Shown: positions 60,339 through 64,000 of the stretch, in pieces | Numbering within the stretch: position 1 is the stretch's first letter | How the letters are laid out: the number at the start of each line of letters is the position of its first letter | Origin: Promicromonospora iranensis | GTDB lineage: Bacteria > Actinomycetota > Actinomycetes > Actinomycetales > Cellulomonadaceae | Assembly (NCBI RefSeq): GCF_028994805.1 | Contig: NZ_JAJQQP010000003.1 | Span: 157,145 to 221,144, forward strand | Direction: 5' to 3' | Length of the DNA stretch: 64,000 nt | Notes under the pieces: model-generated | Database searches by the model: none | Told to the model about the DNA's origin: nothing | Seen by the model: only the letters and a program-made list of their open reading frames with translations | Made by a program: the position numbers and the translations under genes

Positions 60339-61484
60339 ATGACAACGACCGCTGTACGGCCGACGGTGACCCGGCTGGGGTACGTCGACAACCTGCGGGT
60401 GCTGCTGACCGTGCTGGTCCTGGCGCACCACAGCGCCCTGACCTACGGCGCGCTCCCGCTCTGGTACTGGACCGAGCCGAGCACGAGCCCGTCGGGCGTC
60501 GCACTGATGCTGTTCGTGATCGTGAACCAGCTCTATTTCATGGGCTTCTTCTTCCTGCTCTCCGGCCTGTTCGTCCCGGGGTCGGTGGACCGCAAGGGGG
60601 CCGGTACCTTCGCGAGGGACCGCCTGCTCCGGCTCGGCGTCCCGCTGGCGGCGTACTGGCTGGTGGCCCGGCCGGTCCTGTCCCTGCAGGAGTGGCCGGC
60701 GCGCAGCGCCGAGGGGGAGTCGTTCCTGCAGTTCTGGTTCACCGCGGGTGACGTCGGACCGCTCTGGTTCGTCGAGGTGCTCCTGGTGATGTCGCTCGCG
60801 TACGCCGCCTACCGCGCGCTGCGCGCCCGTTCGGCCGCGCGGTCCGGTCTGCCCGACGCCGGGTCGACGGTGGTCGAGGCCCAGCCTCAGCCGGTCCGCT
60901 TCCGGGGGATCACGGGTCTGGTGGTGCTGCTGACCGTGGCGACGTTCTTCTGGCGGCTCGTGGTGCCGTCCGGGACCTACTGGGAGTTCTCCGGCATGCC
61001 CTCCCCGGCATACCTGCCGCAGTACGTGATCCTCTTCGTGGTCGGTCTGCTGGCATCGCGCCGCGGCTGGCTCACCACGCTCACCGTGCGGCAGGGGCGC
61101 GTGGCGCTGGTCGTGGCGCTCGTCAGCCTGGGGCTGGCCCTCGGCACCGCCGCCCTCGCGACGGCGCCCGGCGCCGGGCTGCTCGCCCAGCTGGGTTCCT
61201 CCCTCGCCGAGAACGTCTTCGCGGTGAGCATGGTCGTGGCGCTGCTGGTCCTGTTCCGGGAGCGGTTCTCGGCCACGCCCGCGTGGGCCCGGTGGGCGGC
61301 ACGGAACTCCTTCGCGGTGTACGTCATCCACCCGCTGGTGCTGGTCGGTGTGGCGGTGCTGTTCGCTCCGCTCGTCGCCCCGGCCGGCGTGAAGTTCCTG
61401 ATCCTGCTCGCTCTCGCGGTCCCGCTGTGCTGGGGCTTCGCCCACCTGCTGCGGCGCATCCCGGGGGTCGCCCGGGTCCTGTAG
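60339..61484 (+). CDS. Acyltransferase 3 family membrane protein
   Basis: A 381-residue protein with about ten helices. The family start LGYVDNLRVLLTVLVLAHHS (residues 13-32) includes the conserved D.LR and His pattern; FMGFFFLLSGLFVPGSVDRK and FARDRLLRLGVPLAAYW follow, and NSFAVYVIHPLVLVGVAVLF is near the end. Acyltransferase 3 proteins add acetyl or other acyl groups to extracytoplasmic sugars, lipids or antibiotics. The target is unknown. GGAG lies 7 nt before the ATG. A perfect inverted repeat lies upstream. Confidence 0.85.
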   Translation: MTTTAVRPTVTRLGYVDNLRVLLTVLVLAHHSALTYGALPLWYWTEPSTSPSGVALMLFVIVNQLYFMGFFFLLSGLFVPGSVDRKGAGTFARDRLLRLGVPLAAYWLVARPVLSLQEWPARSAEGESFLQFWFTAGDVGPLWFVEVLLVMSLAYAAYRALRARSAARSGLPDAGSTVVEAQPQPVRFRGITGLVVLLTVATFFWRLVVPSGTYWEFSGMPSPAYLPQYVILFVVGLLASRRGWLTTLTVRQGRVALVVALVSLGLALGTAALATAPGAGLLAQLGSSLAENVFAVSMVVALLVLFRERFSATPAWARWAARNSFAVYVIHPLVLVGVAVLFAPLVAPAGVKFLILLALAVPLCWGFAHLLRRIPGVARVL

Positions 61485-61510
61485 CGGCGGCCGGAGTCAG
61501 CCGGCCGCCG
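61485..61510. terminator. Hairpin between convergent acyltransferase and hydrolase genes
   Basis: CGGCGGCCGG (61485-61494) pairs perfectly with CCGGCCGCCG (61501-61510) around a 6-nt loop. It overlaps the hydrolase stop codon and serves both directions if functional. Confidence 0.55.
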
Positions 61511-62159
61511 ACAACCGGGTGTAGAAGTCGGCGATCGTCCGGGAGAAGAGCTCCGGGTACTGCTGGTTCCACGGGTGGCCGGCGCGGGGGACGATGCGCA
61601 GCTCGGCGTTCGGCACGACAGCGGCGATCTCCCGTGCGGCCGGGATGTTGGCGACGTCGCGGCTGCCGCACAGCACGAGGGTCGGCGCCTGGATGCTCGC
61701 GAGCTTCCCGCGGAAGTCCGTGTCCGCGACCACCCGGAGGGCGCCGAGCCACTGCGCCTTGGTCATGGCCATGCCCTCGGCGGTGCGCTCCGGCAGCATC
61801 CGGATGATCGTGCGCTGGATCAGCATCAGCGCAGGGTGCGGTCGGACCTGGCTGCCCGAGAGCACGAGGGAGGCGATCCGCTCGGGAAAGTCGAGTGCGA
61901 GCTGGGTGGCGGTCATCGCGCCGAGGGACAGCCCGCAGACGTGTGCCCGCTCGACCCCCCGCTCGTCGAGCAGGTCACGCAGCGCCAGGGCCGCACCCGC
62001 GAGCGTGAACCCGCCCGGCGTCGCTGCCTGGTCGAGCCCCGGGATGTCCGGGGCGAGGCCGGTGAACCCGGAGGGCAGTGCGCGCAGCTGGGCATCCCAC
62101 GGGTCGACCCCGGCACCGAGCCCAGGAAGGAAGAGCACGGTCTCGACGTCGCCAGCCAT
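61497..62159 (-). CDS. Alpha/beta fold hydrolase
   Basis: A 220-residue alpha/beta hydrolase. VLFLPGLGAGVDPWDAQLRA supplies the oxyanion region and the nucleophile elbow is VCGLSLGAMTATQLALDFPE (Ser at about residue 77). The acid Asp is in LCGSRDVANIPAA, and the His is in RAGHPWNQQYPE near the end. It is shorter than the usual 260-280 with a reduced cap. Substrate unknown. The ATG at 62159 has TACGTT 6 nt upstream, so a leaderless mRNA is likely. It diverges from the thymidine kinase gene with a 34-bp gap. Confidence 0.85.
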   Translation of the reverse strand: MAGDVETVLFLPGLGAGVDPWDAQLRALPSGFTGLAPDIPGLDQAATPGGFTLAGAALALRDLLDERGVERAHVCGLSLGAMTATQLALDFPERIASLVLSGSQVRPHPALMLIQRTIIRMLPERTAEGMAMTKAQWLGALRVVADTDFRGKLASIQAPTLVLCGSRDVANIPAAREIAAVVPNAELRIVPRAGHPWNQQYPELFSRTIADFYTRLSAAG

Positions 62160-62193
62160 GTCGCCAACGTAGCGGAATGCTTGACTGACCTCC

Positions 62194-62886
62194 ATGAAAG
62201 ACGGCCTGGGCGCTGGGCGCCTCGAAGTGATCGCCGGTCCGATGTTCGCGGGCAAGTCCGAGGAGCTGCTGCGCCGGGTGCGCCGCGCCCGCATCGCCCG
62301 GCGCGGCGTGCTGGTGGTGAGCCATGCGCTGGACGCCCGCAGCGGTCCCGGCAGGGTGAGCTCGCACTCGGGGCTGGGCGTGCCCTCGCACACGGTGTCG
62401 GACGCCGCGGACATCCTCGCGCTGGTCGCGGCCCGCACCGGACCGGGCGCGGGACCCGGCTCCGGACCCGGCACCGGGCCCGGCGGGGGAGCTCGAGACG
62501 CCGACCGGGAGGACGCGGCGGAGATCGAGCTCGTCGCGATCGACGAGGCGCAGTTCTTCGGCGCCGGCCTGGTCCCTGTGGCGGCGGACCTCGCACGCCG
62601 CGGGCTCGTCGTGGTGGTGGCCGGGCTGTCGGTCACGTTCGACGGGCAGCCCTTCTCGCCCCTGCCGGAGCTGATGGCGCTCGCCGAGTCGGTCGAGAAG
62701 CTCACCGCCGTGTGCTCCGTGTGCGGCGCGGACGCCGCGTTCCACGTGCGGGTGGCGGGGGCGCCACCCGTGTCCGGCGCCGGCCCGACGGACCCTGGCG
62801 ACGCGCTCGTACCGGTCGCCGCGCACGTCGGCGGCGAGGAGTCGTACGAGGCTCGCTGTCGCCGGCACGCCGACCTGGGCGGGTGA
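62194..62886 (+). CDS. tdk: Thymidine kinase
   Basis: A 230-residue type II thymidine kinase for deoxythymidine salvage. The P-loop GRLEVIAGPMFAGKSEELLR starts at about residue 8. DEAQFF (about 115) supplies the catalytic Glu region, and VVVAGLSVTFDGQPF is the lasso-side motif. CSVCGADAAFHVR with CRRH at the end gives part of the zinc site. A Gly-Pro insertion (GPGAGPGSGPGTGPGGG, about 83-99) between beta strands is unusual. No ribosome site is strong. Copy 3 of the 62-bp palindrome follows. Confidence 0.9.
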   Translation: MKDGLGAGRLEVIAGPMFAGKSEELLRRVRRARIARRGVLVVSHALDARSGPGRVSSHSGLGVPSHTVSDAADILALVAARTGPGAGPGSGPGTGPGGGARDADREDAAEIELVAIDEAQFFGAGLVPVAADLARRGLVVVVAGLSVTFDGQPFSPLPELMALAESVEKLTAVCSVCGADAAFHVRVAGAPPVSGAGPTDPGDALVPVAAHVGGEESYEARCRRHADLGG

Positions 62887-62903
62887 ACGGCAGTACGCCC
62901 GGT

Positions 62904-62965
62904 GGTCGGCAGAAAGTCAGGTGGTCGGCAGCCTGAGCTGCCGACCACCTGACGTCCTACCGACC
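62904..62965. repeat. 62-bp palindromic repeat, copy 3 (intergenic)
   Basis: Left arm GGTCGGCAGAAAGTCAGG and the right arm ending CGTCCTACCGACC pair over 28 bp with three mismatches around a 6-nt centre. It lies between convergent tdk and desaturase genes. T before and GC after, as in the other copies. Confidence 0.85.
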
Positions 62966-63009
62966 GCTCGCGCCGTGCGGCGCGGCAAGGTCTGCTGCTG
63001 CCCCGGAGG

Positions 63010-64000
63010 TCAGACCTTGCGGAGCGAGTGGTATTCCGGGCAGTCGAACGGGTCGCGTGCGGCGAGACCCACCCGGTTGAGGTACTCGACGACGATCAGG
63101 TACGACTGGCCCAGGCTCGTCTCCGTGTAGGTGACCCCGACGTTCGCGCAGTGCTCGCGGACGATCTCAGCCGCCTTGATGAGGTGCGGTCGCGGCATGC
63201 TCGGGAACAGGTGGTGCTCGGTCTGGAAGTTGAGCCCGCCCATGAGGATGTTCATGAACCGTCCACCGCGGATGTTGCGCGAGGTCAGCACCTGCTTCGA
63301 GAGGAAGTCGAGCTTGCTGTCGGCGGGGATGATCGCCATGCCCTTGTGGTTCGGGGCGAACGACGCCCCCATGTAGACGCCGAACACCGCCATCTGGACG
63401 CCGAGGAACGCGAAGGCCATGCCCACGGGCAGCACCAGGAACAGGACCGCGATGTACACGCTGAGGCGCACCGCGATGGTGACCAGCTCGAGTACGCGGG
63501 ACCGGAGCGTCTCCGGCGATCCCTTGAAGAGGGACTGGACGGAGGTGATGTGCAGGTTCAGACCCTCGAGCGTGAGGAGGGGGAAGAACAGCCAGCCCTG
63601 GTAGCGGTTGATCCACCGCTTGAGCCCGCGGTGCTGGCGCACGCCTTCCTCCGTGAAGGCGATCGTGTCGTTCGCGATGTCCGGGTCCTTGTCGACCCGG
63701 TTCGGGTTCGCGTGGTGCCGCGTGTGCTTGTTCATCCACCAGGAGTAGCTGATGCCGACCACCGCGTTGGCGAGCAGACGGCCCACGCGGTCGTTCCGGC
63801 GTCCGGACTCGAAGATCTGGCGGTGCGACGCCTCGTGCGCCAGGAAGGCGAACTGGGTCAGCACCAGGCCGAGTGCTCCGGCCATCAGGAGCTGGAACCA
63901 GGAGTCGCCCAGCAGGACGAATCCGGTGATGATCCCGCCGAGCGCAACGGTGAGCGCGACGAGGGTCCAGGCGTAGTAGTGGTGCGCCCGGTTGAGCAGT
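63010..64000 (-). CDS. Fatty acid desaturase (partial, runs off the window)
   Basis: At least 330 residues visible; the frame stays open upstream to 64000, where LLNRAHHYYAWTLVALTVAL and a further helix precede the first internal ATG at 63885. The three histidine boxes of membrane di-iron desaturases are present: HEASHR, HTRHHANP and QTEHHLFP. The order and the Q in the last box suit front-end/linoleoyl-type acyl desaturases. It introduces a double bond into a fatty acyl chain using oxygen and an electron donor not encoded here. The missing N-terminus lies beyond the window. It converges on tdk with copy 3 of the palindrome between them. Confidence 0.9.
   Translation of the reverse strand, partial: LLNRAHHYYAWTLVALTVALGGIITGFVLLGDSWFQLLMAGALGLVLTQFAFLAHEASHRQIFESGRRNDRVGRLLANAVVGISYSWWMNKHTRHHANPNRVDKDPDIANDTIAFTEEGVRQHRGLKRWINRYQGWLFFPLLTLEGLNLHITSVQSLFKGSPETLRSRVLELVTIAVRLSVYIAVLFLVLPVGMAFAFLGVQMAVFGVYMGASFAPNHKGMAIIPADSKLDFLSKQVLTSRNIRGGRFMNILMGGLNFQTEHHLFPSMPRPHLIKAAEIVREHCANVGVTYTETSLGQSYLIVVEYLNRVGLAARDPFDCPEYHSLRKV

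Noticed and set aside
1-64000. rRNA, tRNA genes, transposases, phage genes or a replication origin
   Set aside because: None was recognised by reading both strands; small non-coding RNAs cannot be excluded without a covariance-model search.

Overview
The window is a 64 kb, very GC-rich, gene-dense actinobacterial chromosome segment. Gene content and order (murA-plsC-gpsA, ddl, thiL, rpmB, DAK2 protein-recG, rsmD-coaD-YceD-rpmF-rnc-mutM, cydABDC, RNase E/G) fit the order Micrococcales, probably a Promicromonosporaceae or Cellulomonadaceae member. That assignment is inference from protein style and synteny. No rRNA, tRNA, CRISPR array, transposase or phage gene is visible.

Layout. 1-14 kb is accessory: a MarR regulator, an SMI1/KNR4-like protein, a DUF2945/DUF3140 pair, small membrane proteins, a nucleotidyltransferase-Nudix fusion, a DUF899 protein, an LAXTG-anchored surface protein, a divergent AraC/NmrA pair, a TctCBA tripartite transporter, a TauE-type exporter and a truncated Abi-like gene. 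14.3-19.2 kb holds an MFS transporter and the murA, plsC, gpsA envelope genes. 19.2-29.7 kb is a second accessory block (lipoprotein, GlxA-type regulator, MFS, PLP enzyme, acyl-CoA dehydrogenase, PucR regulator, aldehyde dehydrogenase, acyl-CoA ligase) lying between gpsA and ddl, which are often neighbours in relatives. 29.8-45.5 kb is the conserved core: ddl, an SdpR/SdpI-like pair, DUF3515, thiL, rpmB, FakA-like DAK2 protein, recG, rsmD, coaD, YceD, rpmF, rnc, mutM. 45.5-64 kb has a hydroxyacid dehydrogenase, a C40 peptidase under a c-di-AMP riboswitch, an FAD oxidoreductase, the cydABDC operon behind a near-perfect Rex operator, a 1266-residue RNase E/G, an acyltransferase, an alpha/beta hydrolase, thymidine kinase and a fatty-acid desaturase running off the window end.

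Most notable is a family of three 62-bp palindromes. Two lie between convergent genes and one lies inside the cydC coding sequence, where it contributes 21 in-frame residues. The same reading frame is open in all three copies on both strands, which recalls the Rickettsia palindromic elements that insert into protein genes. Other signals are two 15-bp x 5 in-frame minisatellites (rsmD, cydD), operators overlapping start codons (AraC/NmrA, ArsR), and many genes with a TANNNT box 6-8 nt before the start codon, which points to leaderless transcription. In several cases this box decided the start chosen here. tctB has no ATG, GTG or TTG ahead of its conserved N-terminus.
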